Of a DNA stretch of 64,000 nt, positions 50,234-59,705 are shown piece by piece. This stretch comes from Curtobacterium sp. MCSS17_007. Its GTDB lineage: Bacteria > Actinomycetota > Actinomycetes > Actinomycetales > Microbacteriaceae. Location: the NCBI RefSeq assembly GCF_003234175.2, contig NZ_CP126257.1, positions 434,001-498,000 on the forward strand. Reading direction: 5' to 3'. Positions within the stretch are counted from its first letter, which is position 1. Every line of letters starts with the position of its first letter. Under the pieces are notes generated by a model, which was not told the origin of the DNA, did no database searches, and saw nothing but the letters and a program-made list of their open reading frames with translations. The translations under genes were made by a program, and so were the position numbers.

Positions 50234-50249
50234 TGCACACCCCTGTGCA
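50234..50249. promoter_or_regulatory. TetR operator candidate
   Basis: The palindrome TGCACA-CCCC-TGTGCA starts 11 nt upstream of the TetR ATG. AT-rich -10-like sequences (TTATTA on the complement) lie between it and the start. It also faces the divergent subtilase gene, 124 nt away. The spacing and symmetry suit a TetR dimer. Confidence 0.6.
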
Positions 50250-50373
50250 ACTTAATAGGTGCCGTACCCCCGGACGAGGGCCAGTCCCCCGAAGTGCGGA
50301 CTGTTCCACCTGTGAACGAACGCATAACTTCACAAGAATTCCCACCACGGACAGAGCCCGAGGAGTGCGCCCT

Positions 50374-53300
50374 GTGACACGTGCAACACCGAACCGTGCA
50401 GTACCCGAGCAACCACCCATCCCGGAACGCACCACGCGGTCACGCGTCGCGCGCATCCTGACCGCGGGCATCGCGGCCGTCGCCCTGTCGTGCGGCGGTC
50501 TCGCCGTGGGTGGGGCAGCGAACGCTGCACCGAGCGGCCTCTCCGCCGCCGACCTCAAGCTCGCGGCACCGCTCCGCGACGCCAAGCCCCAGAAGACGGT
50601 CGCCGCGTTCGTGCGCACGACCGGCCAGGGCGCACTCGAGGTCGACGCGAAGGCGAAGGGCGGCGACCTGACGAAGTCGAAGACCCCGTCGTCCGCCGCC
50701 AAGGAGCGCGTGCAGGCGATCACCTCGACCGTCGACGCCGTCCGCTCCGCCGTCAAGCGCTCCGACGCGAAGGCCACGGAGCTGTACTCGACCGAGTACA
50801 CCGTGCCCGGTGTCGCGGTCGTCGCCGACGTCGACGCGCTGCGCGACATCGCGAGCCGTTCGGACGTCGAGAGCATCATCCCGCTCACCCCGAAGAAGAT
50901 CGTCGACCCGACCCCGGGCGACGCGTCGAAGGCCCCGAGCGGCGTCGACCCCGACCTGGTGCAGCCGGGCGCGGACGGCGTCAGCCCCAAGAACGCGGCG
51001 AGCGACATCTACACGCGCTCGCTCGACGCGTGGCAGCAGACCGGGCGCACGGGCAAGGGTGTGAACGTCGCCGTCCTCGACACCGGCCTCGACTACACGC
51101 AGGCCGACTTCGGCGGTCCGGGCACCACCGCGGCCTACCAGCAGGCCCTGGCGAGCACGAGCGCGCCGGACCCCAGCTGGTTCGACGCGAAGAAGTACCT
51201 CGGTGGCTACGACTTCGCCGGCCCCACCTACAACGCGGACTCCTCGAGCGCGGGCTACGACCCGACCCCGAAGCCGGACGCGAACCCGATCGACGGCAAG
51301 GGCGGCGACCACGGCACGCACGTCGCCGGCACCGCCGCGGGCTACGGCCTGACCGCGGACAAGCAGACGTTCCGCGGCGACTACACGAAGCTCACCAACC
51401 AGTCCGTCCAGGACATGTGGATCGGCCCCGGCACCGCGCCCGAGGCCGGCCTCTACGCCCTCAAGGTGTTCGGTGACGGCGGCGGGTCGACCGACCTGAC
51501 CGGTGCCGCGCTCGACTGGGTCGGCCAGGCGCTGACCGAGGGCAAGGACATCAACGTCCTCAACCTGTCGCTCGGCTCCGACTACGGCGCACCGGACGAC
51601 CCCGACAACGCGAAGATCGACGCACTCACCGCCCGCGGTGTCCTGCCCGTCATCGCCTCGGGCAACGCCGACGACTTCACCGACATCGGTGGCTCGCCGG
51701 GCAACGCCGAAGGCGCCCTGACCGTCGCCGCGAGCGCCACCGGCCAGTCGCTGTTCGACGGCGTCAAGGCCACCGCGCCGTCCGACGTCGCGGGCACCTA
51801 CCGCGCCCAGTACTCGCAGAACTACCAGGGCACGCTGCCGGTCGAGGGCGACGTCGTCGTGCCGACCACGAACATCGACGGCTGCCAGGCGTTCAGTGCC
51901 GACGAGGCCGCCAAGGTGAAGGGCAAGGTCGTCTGGCTGAAGTGGACGGACGGGGCGCTCGAGTGCGGCTCCGGCGTGCGCTTCACCAACGTCCAGGCCG
52001 CCGGCGGTGTCGGCGTCCTGCTCGCCGGCACCGTGACGAGCTTCGACTCCGGCATCGGGGGGAACGCGACCATCCCGGGTGCCGAGCTGACCTCGGACAG
52101 TGTGACGAGCCTCCAGGCCGCCGCGCAGGCCGGGACGCTGCACGTGCAGTTCGCACAGGAGCTCAAGGGCTTCCAGCTGGCGACCGACCAGGCGAACGTG
52201 AACACGCTCGCGCCGTTCACCAGCCGTGGCGTGCACGGCTCGTTCGACGACATCGTCAAGCCGGACGTCGCCGGCCCCGGGGTCAACGTGATCTCCGCGG
52301 CCAACGGCACCGGTGACGGCCGCATGTCGATGAGCGGCACCTCGATGGCGACCCCGCACGTGGCCGGCATCGTCGCGCTGACCTTCCAGTCGCACCCGTC
52401 GTGGACGGCCCCGCAGGTGAAGGCCGCCGTGATGAACACCGCGACGCACGACGTGCGTCAGGGTGACCGGGACGCCACGCTGCTCCGCCAGGGCACCGGC
52501 CGCGTCGACGCGCTGCAGGCGGTCACCGCCGGCACCACGGTGCGCAGCATCGAGAACGACCAGCTCGTCACCGCCTCGTACGGTGTCGTCGAGGTCAGCG
52601 GCAAGACCAGCGAGTCGCGCACCCTGCAGATCCAGAACACCGACGGCCGCCCGCACACGTACGACGTGGCGTACCAGGCCCAGGTGGACCAGCCGGGCGT
52701 CGCGTTCTCGCTGAGCACGAAGCGGGTCACCGCTCCGGCGCACGGCACCGCGACCGTCAAGCTGACGTTCACGATCGCCGACCCGACGCAGCTGCGTCGC
52801 GTCATCGACCCCACGCAGGAGTCGGTGCAGTCCGGCTACCAGCGCGAGTTCGTCGCCGCCGAGTCGGGCGTCGTGTCCTTCACGCCGACCGACAAGCAGC
52901 TGAACCCGATGCGCCTCGGCGCGTACGTCGCGCCGAAGCCGGTCAGCGCCGTGCACGGCAAGGACATCGCGTTCTCGGGCTCGACCACGACCGCGGAGCT
53001 CGCGCTCACCGGCCGCTCGGTCGACCAGGGCGACGCGGTCACCGGGTACCACTCGGTCGTCGCACCGTTCGTGCTCGGCGGGACCGACCCGCAGGAGCCC
53101 CTGCCCGCCGGTTCGGCGCAGCAGTCCCTGCAGGCAGCCGACGTCCGGGCCTACGGCGCGAACTACGACACGGCCTCGGACACGCTCGCCTTCGGCGTCC
53201 AGACCGCCGGTGCCGACGCGAACCCCGGCGCAGTGACCAACGTCGAGGTCCTCATCGACACGAACCACGACGGTGAGCCGGACTACCTGGTCTACGACGC

Positions 53301-54033
53301 CAAGTCGGCCACGATCGACGCGACGCTCGCCACCACGGTGGACCTGGCGACGGGCGAGACGGTCGACACGCAGCCGCTCAACGGCGGCACCGCGGGGCAG
53401 GACGTCAACACGTTCGACAGCGCCGTCAAGGTGCTGACGGTGTCGGCGTCGACCATCGGTGCGACCGGTCCGTTCGACTACTCGGTCCTGACCGAGTCGG
53501 CGTACGCCCCGGCCCTCGCCACCAGCGGCTCGTACGTCGTGGACGAGACCGAATCGGCCACGTACGACCCGGCGAAGCCGGCGCTCGCCTTCGCGCAGGG
53601 CACCACCACCGGTGTGCTCTTCGCGGACGAGGGCTCGCTGCAGGTCACGCGGCAGCCTGACGCCACCAACCCCCGTGTCCTGCTGCTCTACCTCGGCAAC
53701 GCGGTGGGCGACCAGGCGGACGTGCTCCAGGCGGCCCAGACCGCGCCGACGCTCACCCTCCGCGAGGGCAGCGCCGTCACGATCTCGGGCACTCCGAAGG
53801 TCGGGAAGACCCTCAAGGCGAAGCCCGGCTCGTGGGACGGCAAGAAGGTGTCGTACTCGTACCAGTGGCTCCGTGACGGCGTCGCGGTGCAGGGTGCGAC
53901 CGACCAGCGCTACACGCTCGGGACGACGGACGCGGGGCACCGCTTCTCCGTCCGGGTGACGGCGAAGGCGACGGGCTACCAGGACGGGACGGCGACCTCC
54001 GCCGAGACCGCGAAGGTGGCACCCCGCCGCTAG
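50374..54033 (+). CDS. Large secreted subtilisin-like serine protease
   Basis: The product is a 1219-residue exported S8 protease. After a signal peptide (cleavage near ANA-APSG, about residue 50) comes an inhibitor-I9-like prodomain (about 60-190). The catalytic domain has D236 in VAVLDTGLDY, H313 in GGDHGTHVAG and S657 in MSGTSMATPHVAG. A PA domain (about 460-580) is inserted between H and S. A fibronectin/Ig-like region (about 700-1050) and a final SLH-unrelated beta domain of about 80 residues (PTLTLREGSAVTISG, SYQWLRDG, ATGYQDG) follow, with no sorting signal. GTG 50374 has GAGGAG 7 nt upstream. It probably degrades extracellular protein. Confidence 0.93.
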   Translation: MTRATPNRAVPEQPPIPERTTRSRVARILTAGIAAVALSCGGLAVGGAANAAPSGLSAADLKLAAPLRDAKPQKTVAAFVRTTGQGALEVDAKAKGGDLTKSKTPSSAAKERVQAITSTVDAVRSAVKRSDAKATELYSTEYTVPGVAVVADVDALRDIASRSDVESIIPLTPKKIVDPTPGDASKAPSGVDPDLVQPGADGVSPKNAASDIYTRSLDAWQQTGRTGKGVNVAVLDTGLDYTQADFGGPGTTAAYQQALASTSAPDPSWFDAKKYLGGYDFAGPTYNADSSSAGYDPTPKPDANPIDGKGGDHGTHVAGTAAGYGLTADKQTFRGDYTKLTNQSVQDMWIGPGTAPEAGLYALKVFGDGGGSTDLTGAALDWVGQALTEGKDINVLNLSLGSDYGAPDDPDNAKIDALTARGVLPVIASGNADDFTDIGGSPGNAEGALTVAASATGQSLFDGVKATAPSDVAGTYRAQYSQNYQGTLPVEGDVVVPTTNIDGCQAFSADEAAKVKGKVVWLKWTDGALECGSGVRFTNVQAAGGVGVLLAGTVTSFDSGIGGNATIPGAELTSDSVTSLQAAAQAGTLHVQFAQELKGFQLATDQANVNTLAPFTSRGVHGSFDDIVKPDVAGPGVNVISAANGTGDGRMSMSGTSMATPHVAGIVALTFQSHPSWTAPQVKAAVMNTATHDVRQGDRDATLLRQGTGRVDALQAVTAGTTVRSIENDQLVTASYGVVEVSGKTSESRTLQIQNTDGRPHTYDVAYQAQVDQPGVAFSLSTKRVTAPAHGTATVKLTFTIADPTQLRRVIDPTQESVQSGYQREFVAAESGVVSFTPTDKQLNPMRLGAYVAPKPVSAVHGKDIAFSGSTTTAELALTGRSVDQGDAVTGYHSVVAPFVLGGTDPQEPLPAGSAQQSLQAADVRAYGANYDTASDTLAFGVQTAGADANPGAVTNVEVLIDTNHDGEPDYLVYDAKSATIDATLATTVDLATGETVDTQPLNGGTAGQDVNTFDSAVKVLTVSASTIGATGPFDYSVLTESAYAPALATSGSYVVDETESATYDPAKPALAFAQGTTTGVLFADEGSLQVTRQPDATNPRVLLLYLGNAVGDQADVLQAAQTAPTLTLREGSAVTISGTPKVGKTLKAKPGSWDGKKVSYSYQWLRDGVAVQGATDQRYTLGTTDAGHRFSVRVTAKATGYQDGTATSAETAKVAPRR

Positions 54034-54043
54034 CAGCTCGCGC

Positions 54044-54080
54044 ACGAACGCCCCGCCACCGATCGTGGCGGGGCGTTCGT
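54044..54080 (+). terminator. Subtilase gene terminator
   Basis: Perfect 16-nt arms ACGAACGCCCCGCCAC and complement (54044-54059, 54065-54080) enclose a 5-nt loop, 10 nt after the stop. Confidence 0.88.
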
Positions 54081-54167
54081 CGTCCCTGGCCGTGGACAGT
54101 ACGGCGCCGAGTGCGGCAAAAGGACATGTAGTTAGGCGAACTAGGCAATCGGTGCAAGAGTTGTCGC

Positions 54168-54338
54168 ATGCGATCCCACACCTCCCTGATGCAGCTCCGG
54201 GCCAACCCGATGGAGTGGCGGCGCCGTGGGCTGACCCCGCCCGACGCACTCCAGGCCATGGTCGAGGAACGACTCGCGCAGCCGGGTCACGCCCAGCCGG
54301 TCGGCGACCCGTCGTACCAGGACTTCTTCCGCGCCTGA
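54168..54338 (+). CDS. Small protein of 56 residues
   Basis: ATG 54168 opens 56 codons (MRSHTSLMQLRANPMEWRRR at the start, DPSYQDFFRA at the end) closed by TGA 54336-54338. Third positions are GC-rich as in real genes, and a family-A hairpin follows 23 nt after the stop. The sequence is charged and Pro-rich at the end, without a signal peptide or membrane span. I recognise no family. No Shine-Dalgarno is obvious. Confidence 0.5.
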   Translation: MRSHTSLMQLRANPMEWRRRGLTPPDALQAMVEERLAQPGHAQPVGDPSYQDFFRA

Positions 54339-54361
54339 GCGCGGAACGTCACCGACAGACG

Positions 54362-54401
54362 GACGGGAGGCGCGGTGCCGGCTGGCACCGCGCCTCCCGT
54401 C
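54362..54401. terminator. Family-A hairpin (bidirectional terminator)
   Basis: Perfect 18-nt arms (54362-54379 and 54384-54401, GACGGGAGGCGCGGTGCC and complement) with a 4-nt loop, between the stops of the small protein and of the convergent antitoxin-like gene. Confidence 0.85.
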
Positions 54402-54417
54402 GCGTTCGTGGTCCGGG

Positions 54418-54591
54418 CTACTGCCCGATCTTGTCGTCGGCGGCCTGCTCGGCCTTGTCGACCTGGTCGCCGTGGCCACCGCCGGTCGCCTTGTCGGCCG
54501 CATCCGCGGCCTTGCCGAGCCCGGCGTCGGTCGCCTGCTCGCCCTTGTCGCTGTCCGCGAAGTCCTTGGCCTTGTCACCGAGGTCACTCAT
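54418..54591 (-). CDS. MT0933-like antitoxin-family small protein
   Basis: The product is a 57-residue acidic, Ala/Asp/Lys-rich helical protein: MSDLGDKAKDFADSDKGEQA, then ATGGGHGDQVDKAEQAADDK. It resembles Rv0909/MT0933-type antitoxins and stress-linked proteins of the same composition. No toxin gene is adjacent, so an orphan stress protein is equally possible. GGAG lies 7-10 nt before ATG 54591. It is divergent from purA. Confidence 0.7.
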   Translation of the reverse strand: MSDLGDKAKDFADSDKGEQATDAGLGKAADAADKATGGGHGDQVDKAEQAADDKIGQ

Positions 54592-54720
54592 GTGGTGCTC
54601 CCTTGCTCGTCGGATCTGACACCGACGACGGTGCGCCGACCGTGCCGGACGCGCTCCCAGGTCCGCCGTTCCGGTCGCTCTCGTCCACAGGGAGGTGGCG
54701 TGGAGGTGTCCACTCGATAG

Positions 54721-56079
<1,359 letters not shown>

Positions 56080-56081
56080 CG

Positions 56082-56639
56082 ATGCGGATCCTGTTCGTCT
56101 GCAGCGGCAACATCTGCCGCTCGCCCCTCGGCGCTCAGGTGCTCGAAGCCCGGCTCGGCCCGGACGCCCCGGCGTTCACGGTCGAGTCGGCCGGCACCAT
56201 CGCCGACGACGGCGCCCTGATGGACGGGACGGCTGCCGCGCAGTCGTCCCGCCTGGGCGGGGAGCCCTCGACCCACCGCTCTCGCTACCTGACCGAGCAG
56301 ATCGCCGCGTCGGCCGACCTCGTGCTCACCGCGGAACGCTCGCACCGTGCGGCCGTGGTGTCGCTCGCACCGCGGGCGGCCAAGCGGGCGTTCACGATCA
56401 AGCAGTTCGCGCGGGTGCTCGACGGGCTCGAGCCCGGTGACCTGGCTGGCATCGAGACCGCGCAGGACCTGGTCGACCGGGTCGCACGACTGCGGGGGAC
56501 CGTGCCGCCGCCCGCCGACCCGGCCGATGACGACGTGGACGACCCCTACCGCCGGTCCGAGGACACGCACGTCCGGGTCGCGGACGAGATCGCTGCGGCC
56601 CTCACGCCGATCGCGGACGCCCTGCGCGCACTGCGCTGA
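56082..56639 (+). CDS. Low-molecular-weight protein-tyrosine-phosphatase-like protein
   Basis: The product is a 185-residue cytoplasmic phosphatase. The P-loop VCSGNICRS holds nucleophile C8 and R13. The general acid aspartate is in DDPYRRS near residue 150 (D-P-Y/F). The spacing is longer than usual because of a Pro/Asp-rich insert. In the Gram-positive setting such enzymes dephosphorylate BY-kinases of polysaccharide export; a BY-kinase gene lies 3 kb downstream, so this may be its partner (inference). Two nt after purA, it shares its transcript. The 3' end carries a 29-bp tandem duplication. Confidence 0.92.
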   Translation: MRILFVCSGNICRSPLGAQVLEARLGPDAPAFTVESAGTIADDGALMDGTAAAQSSRLGGEPSTHRSRYLTEQIAASADLVLTAERSHRAAVVSLAPRAAKRAFTIKQFARVLDGLEPGDLAGIETAQDLVDRVARLRGTVPPPADPADDDVDDPYRRSEDTHVRVADEIAAALTPIADALRALR

Positions 56640-56671
56640 GCCCGGACGCCCTGCGCACACTGCGCTGAGCC
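56614..56671 (+). repeat. 29-bp tandem duplication at the phosphatase stop codon
   Basis: Units 56614-56642 and 56643-56671 differ at one base. Each includes CTGCGCTGAG, so the second copy repeats the last codons and the TGA beyond the real stop. A partial third copy (CGGACG) follows. Confidence 0.9.
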
Positions 56672-56744
56672 CGGACGACGACGCCGCGGCCACCTGACGG
56701 GTGGTCGCGGCGTCGTCTCGCGTCTGCCTGCAGTCGCTGGTGGT

Positions 56745-57743
56745 TCAGGCCTCCGGCAGGCGGTAGGTCCCGACGGTGATCGTGTGCGCGCCCTGACCGG
56801 CCAGCCGCCGCACGACGGCGTCGGTGCGGGCCCGGTTCGGCACGGCGTGCTTGCGTGCGAGGTCCGTGACGAGACCGCGCAGCTCGTTGTCGTTCGTCAC
56901 GACGGCGGTCGTCGCCGAACGCCCGGTCGGGGTCGTGCTCGTGCTGCGGTCCTCGGCGTTGACGTACGCGGCGGCATCGCCGGAGTAGAACACGCACGAG
57001 TCGACCCACTGCGGGCCGTTGCCGTCCTCGTCCGCCAGGAACCGCTGCAGGCGACGGGCCTGCTGCCGGACCTGCCGCGTCGGGGCGTTCCCGCCGGACT
57101 GCACACGGACCTGCCACCAGTGCTCGACGTCGTCGGCGGAGTCGAGCACGCGGCGGCTGCGCACCTGGATCGCGAAGGACCCGGTCAGCGACGACTCGTC
57201 GAGCAGGTTGCGGAACGCGTGGTGCACCGCGCTCGGCTTGCGGCCGTCGAAGACGATGCCGTTCCAGCGCTTGTTCTCGATGACCAGCACGTGCCCGGAC
57301 TCGAACACGAGCACGTGGTCGAGCTGGGCGGCGTAGCTGCGGTCACGGTCCCGCTCGCCCTGGGCCACCGGCACGAACACGACGTTGGTCAGCAGCGCGC
57401 CGTTGATGCCGGCAGCCTTGCAGACCTCGAGGATCGTGCGTTGCGAGGCCTCCTCCCACCGCATGCCCGTCCGGGCGAGGGCGCGACCGGCCTCGGCCTC
57501 GGCGAGGGCCTGCTGACGGGCGTCTTCAGCGCCTTCGAGCTGACGGCCGTGCTCGGCCTCGGCAGCTGCGGTCTGCTCGCGGTGTTCCCGCTCGAGGGTG
57601 CCGATGCGATGGTCGAGCCGGACCTCGGCGTCGGAGAGGGCGGCACGGCTGGAGGACTGGGTCCGCCGCAGGACGATCACCAGGACGACCACGGCGACCG
57701 CGAGCCCCCCGGCGACCAACCACGGCACGAGGTCGCTGGTCAT
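56745..57743 (-). CDS. NERD-domain protein
   Basis: The product is a 332-residue membrane-anchored protein. It has one N-terminal span (about 7-27), a coiled coil (about 35-90), and a NERD domain (about 95-215). The latter has AAQLDHVLVFESGHVLVIENKRWNG with the D and E-x-K of the PD-(D/E)xK nuclease fold. The C-terminal part is unassigned. NERD proteins are thought to act on DNA or in DNA repair; activity is not proven. It faces the purA-phosphatase unit from the other side. Confidence 0.85.
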   Translation of the reverse strand: MTSDLVPWLVAGGLAVAVVVLVIVLRRTQSSSRAALSDAEVRLDHRIGTLEREHREQTAAAEAEHGRQLEGAEDARQQALAEAEAGRALARTGMRWEEASQRTILEVCKAAGINGALLTNVVFVPVAQGERDRDRSYAAQLDHVLVFESGHVLVIENKRWNGIVFDGRKPSAVHHAFRNLLDESSLTGSFAIQVRSRRVLDSADDVEHWWQVRVQSGGNAPTRQVRQQARRLQRFLADEDGNGPQWVDSCVFYSGDAAAYVNAEDRSTSTTPTGRSATTAVVTNDNELRGLVTDLARKHAVPNRARTDAVVRRLAGQGAHTITVGTYRLPEA

Positions 57744-57881
57744 GGGTTCACCTCACCACGGCCGGGCGCGAGACCGTCGCCGCACCCCGGCGCGTCCCGA
57801 GTCTCGGCCATCGATGTGTCCCTGGACCCACTGGCGACGACGAGCGCGAGTGCGGCGCTCCGCGATCGGTACGGTGCCGTG

Positions 57882-58826
57882 GTGCACCAGGGAGAACGAC
57901 ACAGCGCTCAGCAGGTCACCGTCGGACTCGCGGTGGGGGTCGGTGCCGCCGTCGTCGGCCTGCTCCCGTGGATCGTGACCGGGATGCGCCTCCCGCTGCA
58001 GAACCTGTGGGCGACCCCGACCACGGACCCGTCGGACATGCCGATCGCGCTGCTGCCCTTCAGCCAGTACGCCGTGACGAGCATCGCGTCACTGCTGCTC
58101 GTCGGGGGAGTCGTCGCCGGCATCGTCGTCCGGGTGCTCCGGGCCCGAGCGGTGATCGGCCGCAGTGGATCGCTCGCCGCCCTCGGCGCGCTGATCGGGC
58201 TCCAGGTCCTGGCGGTCGTGGAGACCGCGGTCGTCACGGGTGCCGGCATGCGGATGGACGGGACCCCTGGCACCGGAGCGGACGTCAGCGCCGCGCAGCT
58301 GTACGTCGTCGCGCTCACCGTCGGGTCGCTCGTCTGCGTCGGGGCAGCAGCAGTGCTGGCCGCGGTCGTCGCCCGTGCCGCGCCCGCCGGCGCACTCGCG
58401 GCGCTCGCCGTCGGCGCCGTCGCCCTCGGCGGTTGGGCGGATGCGCTCGTCGTCCCGCCGGTCTCCTCCGCCGGTGACGCCGCGGGCGCGGTCCTCGCGG
58501 TCCTGCGCTGGCTGCCGGCCGTGGCGGTCGGAGCGGCGATCGCGTGGACCGGGCTCCGCACGATCGGTCAGTGCGTCGCCGCGGTGGTCGCGCTCGCGGT
58601 GCTCTGGTCGGGTGCGGCACTCGTCACGGCGGTGTCGTACGCGCTGGGATCGCGCGTGTACCTGCCGTACCCGCTGGAGATGGTGTCGGCCGGGGCGACG
58701 GTCTTCGTGATGGCGATGGGTCCGGCTGGCGCGACCCTGGTGCCGCTGCTCGTCGCCGCCGTCATCGGCGTCGTCGGCGCGGTGGCCCTACGCGTATCGA
58801 GGCGTGGCCGCCCGGCGATCACCTGA
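57882..58826 (+). CDS. Polytopic membrane protein of unknown function
   Basis: The product is a 314-residue protein with about nine hydrophobic segments in Ala/Val/Gly-rich sequence (GLAVGVGAAVVGLLPWIV, YAVTSIASLLLVGGVVAGIVV, and others). No family motif is recognised. GTG 57882 is 6 nt after TACGGT (57870-57875), a leaderless start, and I prefer it to the long open reading upstream, which crosses the NERD gene. The stop lies in a perfect palindrome with the stop of the convergent CPBP gene. Confidence 0.7.
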   Translation: MHQGERHSAQQVTVGLAVGVGAAVVGLLPWIVTGMRLPLQNLWATPTTDPSDMPIALLPFSQYAVTSIASLLLVGGVVAGIVVRVLRARAVIGRSGSLAALGALIGLQVLAVVETAVVTGAGMRMDGTPGTGADVSAAQLYVVALTVGSLVCVGAAAVLAAVVARAAPAGALAALAVGAVALGGWADALVVPPVSSAGDAAGAVLAVLRWLPAVAVGAAIAWTGLRTIGQCVAAVVALAVLWSGAALVTAVSYALGSRVYLPYPLEMVSAGATVFVMAMGPAGATLVPLLVAAVIGVVGAVALRVSRRGRPAIT

Positions 58827-58836
58827 CCCGGGTCAG
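58823..58836. other. Palindrome containing both convergent stop codons
   Basis: CTGACCCGGGTCAG is a perfect 14-bp palindrome. TGA of the membrane-protein gene (58824-58826) and TGA of the CPBP gene on the other strand (58833-58835) lie in its two arms. Confidence 0.7.
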
Positions 58837-59552
58837 CGCGGCCAGGTCGCGACGACCGCCACCGCGTTGAACAGCACGTGCGCCACGATCGCGCCCCCGA
58901 TGCGGTTCGTCATAGCGACCAGCGTGCCGGTCAGCAGCCCGAGCACGAACGTCGTCAGGAACACCTGCACGCCTCCGAGCGAGGTCGTCGCCGAGCCCAG
59001 GAACAGGTGCGACAGGGCGAACAGGAACGCGGTCACGAGCACCGCGAGCCAACGGGTTCGCGGCGTGAGCTCGGCGGCGAGCAGGCGCTGGAACAGGCCG
59101 CGGAAGAACAGCTCCTCGAGCACGGGGCTGACGAGCACGATGCCGACCGCCGAGACGAGCAGCAGCCCGACGTCCGGGGCGCCGAGCGACGGTGCGGGCT
59201 GCAGGCCGCTCGTCCCCGTGAACGACAGCGCCAGCACGGCGTCGAACACCCGGGTCAGGATGACGATCCCGAGCGCGAACACCAGGTCGCCGAGCTCGAT
59301 GCGGAACCGGCCGAACAGGTCACGACCCGTGCGGCGGACGACCCAGGTGATCCCGAACACGAGCGGCACCCACACCGCGACGTTGCCGACGAGCACCTGC
59401 AGCACCGGCCCGGGGACGGCTCCGCGCAGCGTCAGCGTGCTCACGATCCGAGCCAGCACCACCGCCACGACGAGGGCGATCAGCAGGGCGACGAGGTCGC
59501 GTTGCCGGGCGGTCGAGGGCTCGGTGGGGGCCGCTTCCGGCTCGGAGGTCAT
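58833..59552 (-). CDS. CPBP-family intramembrane metalloprotease
   Basis: The product is a 239-residue polytopic protein. Motif 1 is LEELFFRGLFQRL (E-E-x-x-x-R), motif 2 FLFALSHLFLG (F-x-x-x-H) and motif 3 IVAHVLFNAVAV (H-x-x-x-N/D), typical for CAAX-like/bacteriocin-immunity proteases. It is the second CPBP gene in the window (with 33408). ATG 59552 is 6 nt after TACGCT (complement of 59559-59564), a leaderless start. It is divergent from the polysaccharide cluster. Confidence 0.9.
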   Translation of the reverse strand: MTSEPEAAPTEPSTARQRDLVALLIALVVAVVLARIVSTLTLRGAVPGPVLQVLVGNVAVWVPLVFGITWVVRRTGRDLFGRFRIELGDLVFALGIVILTRVFDAVLALSFTGTSGLQPAPSLGAPDVGLLLVSAVGIVLVSPVLEELFFRGLFQRLLAAELTPRTRWLAVLVTAFLFALSHLFLGSATTSLGGVQVFLTTFVLGLLTGTLVAMTNRIGGAIVAHVLFNAVAVVATWPR

Positions 59553-59705
59553 GGGCCGAGCGTAGAGGAACCGGTGCGCGGATCGGGGAAACAGCCGAGC
59601 AGGACTCATCCGTGTGGCACTATTTGAATGCCGTCTGCTGGGACAACCCCTGCGGAACCTGTGTCGGGACCACAGGAACGGCCAGGATCGGGGAAGGCGG
59701 GCCGC

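Noticed and set aside
50440..54249. Open frame of about 1270 codons on the minus strand opposite the subtilase gene
   Set aside because: It is an antisense shadow of a high-GC gene: composition is Arg/Val/Leu/Gly-rich without domains, and the plus-strand frame has all catalytic motifs.
54418..54591. Complete toxin-antitoxin module
   Set aside because: Only the antitoxin-like protein is present; neither neighbour (56-residue protein, purA) resembles a toxin.
59628..59705. ATG 59628 as start of the BY-kinase
   Set aside because: It adds 26 Pro/Gly-rich residues before the conserved LRDY start of Wzz proteins and lies almost on top of the probable promoter; GTG 59706 has a Shine-Dalgarno-like GGAAGG. 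It is not excluded.
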